DNA from: Micrococcus sp023147585
GTDB taxonomy: Bacteria > Actinomycetota > Actinomycetes > Actinomycetales > Micrococcaceae
Length of the DNA: 64,000 nt
Reading direction: 5' to 3'
Assembly (NCBI RefSeq): GCF_044872765.1
Contig: NZ_CP085253.1
Location: 2,356,001-2,420,000 of the forward strand
The stretch's first letter is position 1. Each line of letters opens with the position of its first letter. Positions 35,424 to 42,318 of the stretch are shown in pieces. The notes under the pieces were generated by a model. The model made no database searches and was not told the origin of the DNA. It saw nothing but the letters and a program-made list of their open reading frames with translations. The position numbers and the translations under genes were made by a program.

Positions 35424-36300
35424 GGGACACGGCCTTCTCTCGGATCCATCCGGCCAGGGCGCCAGCGCGGTGGGCCTGCTCGCGGAGGATGTCCGCGCGC
35501 GTCGGCGGGCGACCGAGCCGCATCTGGAGGTGGGGCCGGTTCACGGGGAGGGTGTGCAGCACGAGCGCGGCCCGCTCGCGGGTGGACTCGGCCGCGCGCC
35601 AGCGCGTGGTGAACAGCTGCATGCCGCTCTCCTGGGAACGGAGCGCGGTGAAGAGGGTGAGGTCGTGCTCGTCCATGCCGGCGGCGTCCTCGTCCGTGGC
35701 CACGTGCCACGCGGCCGTCGCACCGAGGACCTCGGCCTGCTCGCGCACCTCCGTCCATTCGGGATCACTGAGGGTCTCGCGGAGGTGGGCGACGTCGGCG
35801 GCGCCGCGGTAGGGGTCCCGCGCACCGTGCACCAGCACGATGAGGCGCTGGTGGCGCAGGCTCGGGACGGGCACGGCCCTGCCGGCGATGACGCGCGTGC
35901 GGTGTTCGGCCCAGAGCTGTTCGAACGTCCGCTCGTCCGAGGATCCCAGCCCGGGGAAGAGCCGGTGGACGTCCACGTAGCCGAGGTGGTCGTGCCACAG
36001 GGTGGCGGCGTGCTCGAAGATCGAGCCCTCCGAGAACGCGGCGACCGTGTTCCAGCCCTGGCCCGTCAGCAGGTCCAGGACGTGCTCCGCCTCCGACGGG
36101 TGGACCAGGAGGTCCACGTCCGAGCTGGAGCGAGCCTCGCGGTAGACGCCGAGATCCATGGCGTAGCCCTTCACGTGAAGCCCGCGGACCCCGTTCTGCT
36201 CGAGGATGTGCGCGATGCGCGCGTGCGCCAGGTGGACGCGCGCGCGAAGCTCGAGGGGCGGCACGGCATCGACCTGGGAGGAAGAGGAGACGCCGGTCAT
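35413..36300 (-). CDS. Nucleotidyltransferase-fold protein (NTP_transf_5-like)
   Basis: A 295-residue protein with the minimal nucleotidyltransferase signature of the uncharacterised NTP_transf_5 family: HVKGYAMDLGVYREARSSSDVDLLV, where the SSDVD aspartates would bind metal, followed by DVHRLFPGLGS. Homologues appear with PqqD-like and HprK-like proteins in EPS and lasso-peptide loci, but the substrate is generally unknown. It is the first gene of the operon with the PqqD-like gene. It diverges from the Tat-exported protein gene across 228 bp. Confidence 0.75.
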   Translation of the reverse strand: MTGVSSSSQVDAVPPLELRARVHLAHARIAHILEQNGVRGLHVKGYAMDLGVYREARSSSDVDLLVHPSEAEHVLDLLTGQGWNTVAAFSEGSIFEHAATLWHDHLGYVDVHRLFPGLGSSDERTFEQLWAEHRTRVIAGRAVPVPSLRHQRLIVLVHGARDPYRGAADVAHLRETLSDPEWTEVREQAEVLGATAAWHVATDEDAAGMDEHDLTLFTALRSQESGMQLFTTRWRAAESTRERAALVLHTLPVNRPHLQMRLGRPPTRADILREQAHRAGALAGWIREKAVSRGR

Positions 36301-36528
36301 AGATCTCAGACTAGTGGAGCGAGTGGGGAGCGGTGGTGCCCGAATGTTGCCGATTCGTTACCGTGTTTTCCACCTGGTCGCTAGTGGCATCCGTGGTATG
36401 CGTCTAGACTCCTGAATGGAGCTCCACAGCTGAAACACATGTATCGGCGGTGCAGGGCTCTCTACGGCTGGACCTCCTCGACGGCGTTCCGGCCCTCTAG
36501 ACCTCGACCCGACCTGAGTGAGCTCCAC

Positions 36529-37083
36529 ATGAACACCCCCTCTTCCATCTCCCGCCGCAAGGTGACCACTGGCATCGCCTGGTCCGTCCCCGCCGTGGCC
36601 GCGGTTGCCGCGGCCCCCTTCGCTGCCGCGTCGCCGGTCATCTGCCCCGAGGTCTCGGGTGTCGGCGGCGCCATCAAGTTCCCGGGCAACAGCAAGATCA
36701 AAGGCATCAAGCAGGCCTACGGCTTCGACGTCACCCTCACCAACGACACCTCCGAGACCATCGTGATCTCCGGCGGTTCCGCCTACATCGAGTTCACGAA
36801 GTTCGGCAACAAGTCCGGTGCCCCCCTGCTCTACACCGCCGATCCGTGCAAGGGTGGCGTGCCGATCGAGTCCGGCAGCGACTTGCTGACGCTCGAGCCC
36901 GGTGAGAAGCTTCCGTTGTTCTTCGTCGTGAACGACACCGGCAACTCCGCGAACGACTCCGGTTGCATCTACGCCACCTTCAACGTCTCTCTCGTCGGTG
37001 GCCAGCCGGTCGACACCGATCACTGCGAGGTCATCGTCGTTCCCAAGGTGTGCTTCAACGACACCCCGCCGCAGGGCTGCTGA
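36529..37083 (+). CDS. Small Tat-exported protein of unknown function
   Basis: A 184-residue protein. Residues 1 to about 36 form a signal peptide: SISRRKVTTGIAW has the twin-arginine pair, followed by a hydrophobic PAVAAVAAAPF stretch and an AAASP cleavage-like site. The mature ~148 residues are rich in beta-prone and Asn/Gly/Thr segments, with six cysteines (CPEV, DPCKG, SGCIY, DHCEV, VCFND, QGC-end), suggesting disulfide bonding outside the cell. I recognise no family. An in-frame ATG at 36439 would bury the signal and is rejected. Ribosome site is weak. It is followed by a strong terminator and stands alone, between the nucleotidyltransferase operon and the second polysaccharide module. 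Confidence 0.75.
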   Translation: MNTPSSISRRKVTTGIAWSVPAVAAVAAAPFAAASPVICPEVSGVGGAIKFPGNSKIKGIKQAYGFDVTLTNDTSETIVISGGSAYIEFTKFGNKSGAPLLYTADPCKGGVPIESGSDLLTLEPGEKLPLFFVVNDTGNSANDSGCIYATFNVSLVGGQPVDTDHCEVIVVPKVCFNDTPPQGC

Positions 37084-37100
37084 TTCCAGCACTCTCGATG

Positions 37101-37128
37101 GAGGGCCCCGCCACCCGGCGGGGCCCTC
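37101..37128. terminator. Terminator of the Tat-exported protein gene
   Basis: A perfect 12-bp stem (37101-37112 with 37117-37128) around a 4-base loop, 17 bp after the stop codon. Confidence 0.85.
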
Positions 37129-37179
37129 TCGCGTCGCCCCACGGATGGGCAGTGCGCGCTGGACTGGGGCGCAGACGGC

Positions 37180-37212
37180 GGCGCCGGTTCCCCTCGATGG
37201 GGAACCGGCGCC
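37180..37212. terminator. Terminator of the second Wzz/BY-kinase gene
   Basis: A perfect 14-bp stem (37180-37193 with 37199-37212) around a 5-base loop, just past the minus-strand stop at 37235. Together with the hairpin at 37101 it insulates the two converging genes. Confidence 0.85.
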
Positions 37213-37234
37213 ACCCACAAGGCCCAGGTCCAAG

Positions 37235-38695
37235 TCAGCCGACGGCGTGCGATCCCGCCGCGGGAGCCTCCGGATGCGGGGGAGTCGGCTGGGCGGACGC
37301 ATCGCGTGCCACCCGGGCGGCCCGGCGGCCTGAGCGGGCGAGCCGGGACTGACGCGGCGCCTGGTAGTACGAGTCGTACGAGTCACCATGCGCGGAGTAG
37401 CCACCGCCGTAGTAGTCGGCGCCGACGCCGGAGGTGGGCGTGCCGTTGAGCACCACGCCGAGCACGCGGGCGTTCACCCCGCCCAGCATGTCCCTGGCCA
37501 CCTGGAGGTGGTCCTTGCGCGTCTTGCCGTGGCGGACCACCAGCACCGTGCCGTCCACGGCGGCGGCCAGCAGGGTGGAGTCGGTCACGGGGAGCACCGG
37601 CGGGGCGTCCACGAGAACCATGTGCGTCTCGGCCAGCGCCGCAAGGAGCTGGCGCATGCGCTCCGAGCCGAGCTGCTCGGAGGGGTTCGGGGGCGTGCGA
37701 CCGGCCGGCAGGAGCAGGAGGCCGTCGTCGCCCACGGGATGCAGCACGTCCTGGAGCTCCACGTCCCCGTTGAGGACCTCGGAGAGGCCCACGCGGCCCT
37801 CCACGCCGAACTGGCTGGCCTGGCGGGGGCGGCGCAGGTCGGCGTCGATGAGGATGACCGGCTGGCCGGCCGCGGCGATGGCCAGGGCCAGGTTGCCGAC
37901 GACGGTGGACTTGCCCTCACGGGGGTTCGAGCTGGTGAAGGCGATGGTGCGCGGCGGGTCGTCCACCGCGGCGAAGCGCAGGTTGGTGCGCAGCTGGCGG
38001 ATGGTCTCGGCCGCGCGGGGAGAGGGCTCCATGATGCGGGAGGTGCGCTCGGCCTTCAAGGTCTTGTCCTGCGGGATTGCGCCCAGCAGGCCGGCGCCCG
38101 CGCCCACCTGAGCGTCCGTGGTGGTGCGCACGTTCACGTCCAGCATCCGGCGCAGGAAGGCGATCGCCAGGCCGATGAGCCCACCGATGGCCAGCCCGTA
38201 CAGGATGTTGCGGAGATGGTTGGGGCTGGAAGGCACGGTGGGTGCGAGGGCGTCCTCCAAGGCCGTGACCTCCACGTTGGAGGTCGGATCCAGGTTGTTG
38301 GCCACCTCGGCCGTCGCCACGAGGGCCGTGTTGGCCAGGTTGGCCGCGTTCGTGGCGTCCGGTGCCGTCGCGGACACGGTGATCAGGTTCGAGCCGGCCA
38401 CCACCTCGGCGCTGAGGCGGGCCCCCCGCGTGTCCAGGCCCTCGGTCTGCGCGATGCGATCGCGCACCGTGCGGCTGTTGATGAGCGGGATGTAGGACTG
38501 CGCCCGGGTCTGGGCCGTCTCCGTGCCGGAGATGCTGGCCTCGCCCTGCACGGTGACGAACCCCGTGGAGGTGGCGGTGTACAGCGTGGGCTGAAGGAGG
38601 GAGTACACGAGCCCGGCGAGGGCGCCCACGGTGAGGCACACCAGGAGCACCAGACGGTTCGCGCGCAGGACCTTGAAGAAGTCGAGGATGTTCAT
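37235..38695 (-). CDS. Wzz-type chain-length regulator fused to a BY-family tyrosine kinase (copy 2)
   Basis: A 486-residue paralogue of the protein at 24521-25960 with the same order: N-terminal segment ILDFFKVLRANRLVLL with membrane helix 1, extracytoplasmic loop, membrane helix 2 near 165-185, then kinase motifs SSNPREGKST (Walker A), LIDADLRRP (Walker A') and LVDAPPVLPVTDS (Walker B). The C-terminal tyrosines are spaced differently (ADYYGGGY, DSYDSYYQ), followed by a basic, then Pro/Ala-rich tail. Such kinases cycle between phospho and dephospho forms to control chain length. It is divergent from the second Wzy-like gene; a tyrosine phosphatase lies beyond that. Confidence 0.92.
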   Translation of the reverse strand: MNILDFFKVLRANRLVLLVCLTVGALAGLVYSLLQPTLYTATSTGFVTVQGEASISGTETAQTRAQSYIPLINSRTVRDRIAQTEGLDTRGARLSAEVVAGSNLITVSATAPDATNAANLANTALVATAEVANNLDPTSNVEVTALEDALAPTVPSSPNHLRNILYGLAIGGLIGLAIAFLRRMLDVNVRTTTDAQVGAGAGLLGAIPQDKTLKAERTSRIMEPSPRAAETIRQLRTNLRFAAVDDPPRTIAFTSSNPREGKSTVVGNLALAIAAAGQPVILIDADLRRPRQASQFGVEGRVGLSEVLNGDVELQDVLHPVGDDGLLLLPAGRTPPNPSEQLGSERMRQLLAALAETHMVLVDAPPVLPVTDSTLLAAAVDGTVLVVRHGKTRKDHLQVARDMLGGVNARVLGVVLNGTPTSGVGADYYGGGYSAHGDSYDSYYQAPRQSRLARSGRRAARVARDASAQPTPPHPEAPAAGSHAVG

Positions 38696-38766
38696 GGTGC
38701 CCCTGATCGGAGGGATGACGGCTCAGCTCACTCTAACAAGGAGCACAGGTGGGCCACCTCCGCCAC

Positions 38767-38772
38767 TAGGCT
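38767..38772 (+). promoter_or_regulatory. Candidate -10 box for the second Wzy-like gene
   Basis: TAGGCT in the 136-bp divergent gap, 59 nt before the ATG at 38832. The paralogous module has TACGCT at 26090-26095. Confidence 0.35.
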
Positions 38773-38831
38773 GGGCCGTGCGGCGCGGGCCGCCGGCTCG
38801 CGAGGGCAGGGCACGGACGAGGAGGGCACGG

Positions 38832-40133
38832 ATGGCGGTGCAGCACCACAGCGCGGGGCCGCTGGAGACGGACCCCCGCCTCGCGGCGGTCTACGCGGCC
38901 CGGGCTGAGCAGGCCCGGCGCACTGCGCGGGGCACGTCGGCGTGGACCAGGGAGGACGACGAGCACGCGCTCGAGCGGGTCCCGCTGCGGATCCCCGAGC
39001 TGCTCCTGGGTGCACTGCTGGCCATGGAGGTGTTCGCCATCCCCGTGGGTGGCACGAGCGTTCCCCTCAGCGAGCTCGCCATGATGCTGCTCCTGCTGCT
39101 CGCCCTGTGCCGCCGAGCCACTCGGGACGCCTCCGACCTGGGCGTCGCCGCCCTCGCCGCGGGTGCGGTGGCCCTCTTCCTCGCGGTCGTCTCGGTGTCC
39201 GTCGGCATCGAGGATCTCGCGTGGATGCGCCGCCTCGTGCGCATCAGTGCCCTGGCCGCCCTGGTGGGGTGCTTCGCCGCGCGGCGCCTGGACCTGCGCT
39301 CGGTGCTGTGGGGCCTTCTGGCGGCGATGGCCGTCAACGTCCCGCTGTTCTATGCGGGCGTGGTGCCCGCACCGTACGGCAGCTACCTCACCGGCTTCCT
39401 GGGGGACAAGAACGTGGCCGGCCTCTACTACGCGGCCATGCCGGTGCTGGCGGTGGCCTTCGTCCGGTCCCCGCAGCGCCGCGTGATGGTGCTGGCGGCT
39501 GCCGCGCCGTGCGTCTTCCTCACGGGTTCGCGCACCTCGATGGCGGGGTTTGCGTGCGCGGTGCTCTGGATGTGGCTCACCCCGCGTCTGGGGCCGGTCT
39601 TCCGAATCCTGATCCTGGCCGCCATGGGCTGGGCCGTGACCTTCGCCGAGGAGAACCTCGCCCAGCTGAGCGTCTTCGGCGACCGCACCGGCACGGACCA
39701 ACTGCGCTCCTGGATCCAGGACGCCACGGCGGTGAAGGCGGCGGAGACCCCGTGGTTCGGCCGGGGCCTGACCGAGGCCTACGTGACCATCGACGATGCC
39801 ACGTGGCACTACCACAACTCCTACGCGGGTCTCTTCACCGAGGGCGGCTACGTGCTGGTGATCGCCGTGCTCGCGGCCTACCTGTACTTCGGCCTGCGGG
39901 TCTTCACCACGCGCCTCCGCACGCCCTCCCGCGTGGCGGTGGAGGCCGCCACCGCGGTCATCTTCGTCACCGCCGCCCAGCTCGGCGAGGTCTTCCTGAC
40001 CATCCCGGGCATGCTCATCCTGGCCACCGGTGCGAGCCTGGCGCTGCAGGAGAAGGACGCGCCGCTCGAGACCGAGGTCACCGAGCGGCAACGGGCGAAG
40101 GTGCTCCACGACGCCCGCGCCCGCTGGGGCTGA
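38832..40133 (+). CDS. Wzy/O-antigen-ligase-type polysaccharide polymerase (copy 2)
   Basis: A 433-residue polytopic membrane protein, paralogous to 26141-27463. Shared blocks are PYGSYLTGFLGDKNVAGL, FLTGSRTSMAG, TFAEENLAQLSVFGDRTGTD and HYHNSYAGLFTEGGY. The first ~60 residues are soluble and differ from copy 1. The predicted role is extracytoplasmic polymerisation or ligation of lipid-linked repeats. A longer in-frame start at 38631 would run through the divergent kinase gene and is rejected. There is no strong Shine-Dalgarno before 38832 (GAGGGCACGG only). Confidence 0.85.
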   Translation: MAVQHHSAGPLETDPRLAAVYAARAEQARRTARGTSAWTREDDEHALERVPLRIPELLLGALLAMEVFAIPVGGTSVPLSELAMMLLLLLALCRRATRDASDLGVAALAAGAVALFLAVVSVSVGIEDLAWMRRLVRISALAALVGCFAARRLDLRSVLWGLLAAMAVNVPLFYAGVVPAPYGSYLTGFLGDKNVAGLYYAAMPVLAVAFVRSPQRRVMVLAAAAPCVFLTGSRTSMAGFACAVLWMWLTPRLGPVFRILILAAMGWAVTFAEENLAQLSVFGDRTGTDQLRSWIQDATAVKAAETPWFGRGLTEAYVTIDDATWHYHNSYAGLFTEGGYVLVIAVLAAYLYFGLRVFTTRLRTPSRVAVEAATAVIFVTAAQLGEVFLTIPGMLILATGASLALQEKDAPLETEVTERQRAKVLHDARARWG

Positions 40134-40209
40134 CGGCGGCGGCGGCCGAGTGACGTCGGCCCGGCCTCAGCCCCGCTCGCCCCGCCTCGCCTGGCTCAGG
40201 GCGCCCGCC

Positions 40210-40890
40210 TCAGCTCTGCGTGCCCGCGCCCCCCACGGCGCGGGCCACGGCCTGCGCGATCGCCTCGAGCGTCGGGTCGAGTGCGTCCGCCATCGCCGCG
40301 TAGCCGGCCACCGGCCCGCGGAAGGGATCCGGGAGGTCCAGCGGCTCGCCCGTCAGGGCGTCCCGCCGCGCGGCCCAGGCCGTGGTCAGGGCAGGCAGGC
40401 CGCCCGCGTCCGGGAGGTCCGTCCCGGCGGCCAGTCGCCCCGCCTCCAGCAGCGTGTACGCCCGCCGCACGGCTCCCGGCTCCTCGCGCAGCACGGCGCC
40501 CAGGTGGGCCTCCGTGGCTGTCAGCACGAGGTCCTGCCCCGCCAGCACCCGCGCGGTCAGCTGCCGCGGCCGGTGGCTCAGGAGCGCGTCCATCACCCCG
40601 CTGCTCGGCGCCAGGTGAAGGATCTCGTCCGGCACGGCCAGCGCCTGGTTCGGCCCCGTGCCCGCACTCCTCACCTCGGCTCGGCCGCAGCCCAGCAGCT
40701 CGTCGAGCCGTGCCTGGAGCACGTGCTGCGCGTAGGCCGAGCGGCAGATGTTGCCCGTGCACACCGTCAGGATGCGCACGGGGGCGGCACCGGCCGCACC
40801 GGCCGCGTCGTCGTCGGAACGGTGCGCATCGCCGTCGGGCGTCGGCGCGCCGAAGGGGGAGCGGATGGGCGGTCGGGTGGTCCAGCTCAT
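40210..40890 (-). CDS. Low-molecular-weight protein-tyrosine phosphatase (copy 2)
   Basis: A 226-residue phosphatase with the P-loop VCTGNICRSAYAQHVL (CX5R) near residues 43-51 and a candidate general-acid Asp in LPDPFRGP. It parallels copy 1 at 28965-29648, including the long low-complexity N-terminus and the extra length before the acid loop. It is convergent with the second Wzy-like gene and so belongs with the second kinase/polymerase module. It is the likely dephosphorylating partner of the tyrosine-rich kinase tail, inferred from context and Wzb analogy. Confidence 0.85.
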   Translation of the reverse strand: MSWTTRPPIRSPFGAPTPDGDAHRSDDDAAGAAGAAPVRILTVCTGNICRSAYAQHVLQARLDELLGCGRAEVRSAGTGPNQALAVPDEILHLAPSSGVMDALLSHRPRQLTARVLAGQDLVLTATEAHLGAVLREEPGAVRRAYTLLEAGRLAAGTDLPDAGGLPALTTAWAARRDALTGEPLDLPDPFRGPVAGYAAMADALDPTLEAIAQAVARAVGGAGTQS

Positions 40891-40943
40891 GGGGTGATCC
40901 TTTCGGGGCGAGCCTCAACGCGGCGAGGGGCGGGCGGATCAGA

Positions 40944-40989
40944 CGCCGAAGGGCGTCCTCCGCGGCACTGCGGTGGACGCCCTTCGGCG
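40944..40989. terminator. Long terminator hairpin after the small membrane protein gene
   Basis: A perfect 15-bp outer stem (40944-40958 with 40975-40989) plus an inner 4-bp stem (40960-40963 with 40970-40973). It lies just past the minus-strand stop at 41023 and ends the deoC transcript. Confidence 0.8.
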
Positions 40990-41022
40990 GTGTGAGGCGG
41001 GGTGCCGCCCTCAGGGACGGGG

Positions 41023-41352
41023 TCAGTGACCGCGCGACGCGCCCGCCGCGGTCGAGCCGGCGGCGCCGTGCGTCGTGGTGGTGCCCACGGTGTGCGTGGC
41101 GACGGCCGGGGCGCCGTGGATGGACTGCGTGTGCAGGGTGTCGCCGCGGCCCAGGATGCCCTGCGGGATGAGGAAGGCGATCGTGGCCAGCGCGAGGGCG
41201 ATCAGGCCCGCGAGCCACGCATTGTCCAGGCTCCAGAAGCCCATCGCGTACAGCGAGCCGAGGAACAGGCCGAAGGAGAGCAGGAAGAGGAGCACGGAGC
41301 TGCCGACGCCGCCCGCGTTCGAGTGGTCGATGGCCTTGCCGTTGCGGATCAC
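41023..41352 (-). CDS. Small two-helix membrane protein of unknown function
   Basis: A 109-residue protein with two hydrophobic segments (about 19-39 and 45-66) and a C-terminal Thr/His/Ala-rich tail (HTVGTTTTHGAAGSTAAGASRGH). I recognise no family. The start is GTG 41352 with a good AAGGAG site 7 nt upstream. It lies 49 bp downstream of deoC on the same strand and is followed by a strong hairpin, so it is probably the last gene of that transcript. Nothing in the sequence shows its function. Confidence 0.7.
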   Translation of the reverse strand: MIRNGKAIDHSNAGGVGSSVLLFLLSFGLFLGSLYAMGFWSLDNAWLAGLIALALATIAFLIPQGILGRGDTLHTQSIHGAPAVATHTVGTTTTHGAAGSTAAGASRGH

Positions 41353-41401
41353 GTCATAGCTCCTTCAGCTGCTGGTCTGTCCCCGGAGTCGCCCGGGGGG
41401 T

Positions 41402-42103
41402 TCAGTCGTCCCCCAGGATAGCAAGTGCGGAGCTCGCGCCGATGCGGGTGGCGCCCGCCGCGATCATGGTCAGCGCGTCGGCGCGCGAGCGCACCCCGCC
41501 GGACGCCTTCACGCCCATGTCCGGGCCCACGGTGCGTCGCATGAGCGCCACGTGCTCGGCGGTGGCGCCGGCCGTGGAGAAGCCCGTGGAGGTCTTGACG
41601 AAGTCCGCACCGGCCTCGGCGGCGGCCTCGCACGCGAGCACGATCTGCTCGTCGGTGAGCAGGGCGGTCTCCACGATCACCTTGAGGAGCGCGCCGCCCT
41701 CACCCGCGGGGCCCATGGCGTGCGCGGCGTCGGCCACGGCGCGGATGTCCTGCACCAGGCGCTCGCGGTCACCGGCGCGGGCGGCGGCGACGTCGATCAC
41801 CATGTCCACCTCGTCCGCCCCGTCCTTGATGGCCTGCGTGGCCTCGAACGCCTTGGCCGCCGACGACGTGGCGCCCAGCGGGAAGCCGATGACGGTGCAG
41901 GTCAGCACGTCGGAGCCCTCGAGCGCGGCGTGCACGCGGGGCACCCACACCGGGTTCACGCAGACGCTCTTGACGCCGGCCTCGCGGGCCTCGGCGACGA
42001 GGCGGTCGATGTCCTCGGCGGACGTCTCAGGCTTGAGGGCGGTGGCGTCGATGTACTGGGCCAGCTCGGCGGTGGACAGCTGCGGGAGCGCGGTGTCGGT
42101 CAT
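41402..42103 (-). CDS. deoC: Deoxyribose-phosphate aldolase
   Basis: Splits 2-deoxyribose-5-phosphate into acetaldehyde and glyceraldehyde-3-phosphate. The 233-residue protein has IDATALKPETS, CVNPVWV, VIGFPLGATSS, EVDMVIDV and the Schiff-base lysine in FVKTSTGF (Lys170), with the second lysine in VKASGG (Lys199). With the phosphosugar mutase and purine nucleoside phosphorylase upstream on the same strand it forms a nucleoside salvage and catabolic set, although a repeat element separates it from them. Confidence 0.96.
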   Translation of the reverse strand: MTDTALPQLSTAELAQYIDATALKPETSAEDIDRLVAEAREAGVKSVCVNPVWVPRVHAALEGSDVLTCTVIGFPLGATSSAAKAFEATQAIKDGADEVDMVIDVAAARAGDRERLVQDIRAVADAAHAMGPAGEGGALLKVIVETALLTDEQIVLACEAAAEAGADFVKTSTGFSTAGATAEHVALMRRTVGPDMGVKASGGVRSRADALTMIAAGATRIGASSALAILGDD

Positions 42104-42147
42104 GCGGGCCAGCCTATCCGGGGCGCATGACCGACGCCCTCCGCGGA

Positions 42148-42197
42148 GGCAGGCAGACTCGCCGCTTCACTTTCTGGAAGCGGCGAGTCTGCCTGCC
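42148..42197. repeat. Long perfect palindrome upstream of deoC
   Basis: Perfect 21-bp arms (42148-42168 and 42177-42197) around an 8-base loop. It lies between the mutase stop and the deoC start, 2 bp before an octamer repeat array. Its core (CGCCGC...GCGGCG) is shared with the palindrome at 46488-46542. It may terminate the mutase transcript. Confidence 0.9.
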
Positions 42198-42199
42198 TT

Positions 42200-42295
42200 G
42201 GGGGCGTGAGGGTGCGGGGGTGCGGGGGTGCGGGGGCGTGAGGGTGCGGGCGCGTGAGGGCGCGGGGGCGCGGGAATGTGGGGGCGTGGGGGTGT
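42200..42295 (+). repeat. Twelve tandem G-rich octamers
   Basis: An unbroken 8-bp periodicity with consensus GGGGGYGY (variants GAGGGTGC, GGGAATGT and similar), twelve units without a gap. The run of G blocks on the plus strand could form G-quadruplexes. No ORF uses it. Confidence 0.9.
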
Positions 42296-42318
42296 CGGGG
42301 TGGAGGCGAGGGGCCTCC

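Noticed and set aside
35064..37083. Complete lasso-peptide cluster
   Set aside because: No asparagine-synthetase-like cyclase, no B2 protease and no precursor peptide were seen; only PqqD-like and nucleotidyltransferase genes match.
42148..42295. CRISPR array or insertion-sequence end
   Set aside because: Units are 8 bp without spacers, and there is no transposase, target duplication or cas gene near either repeat element.
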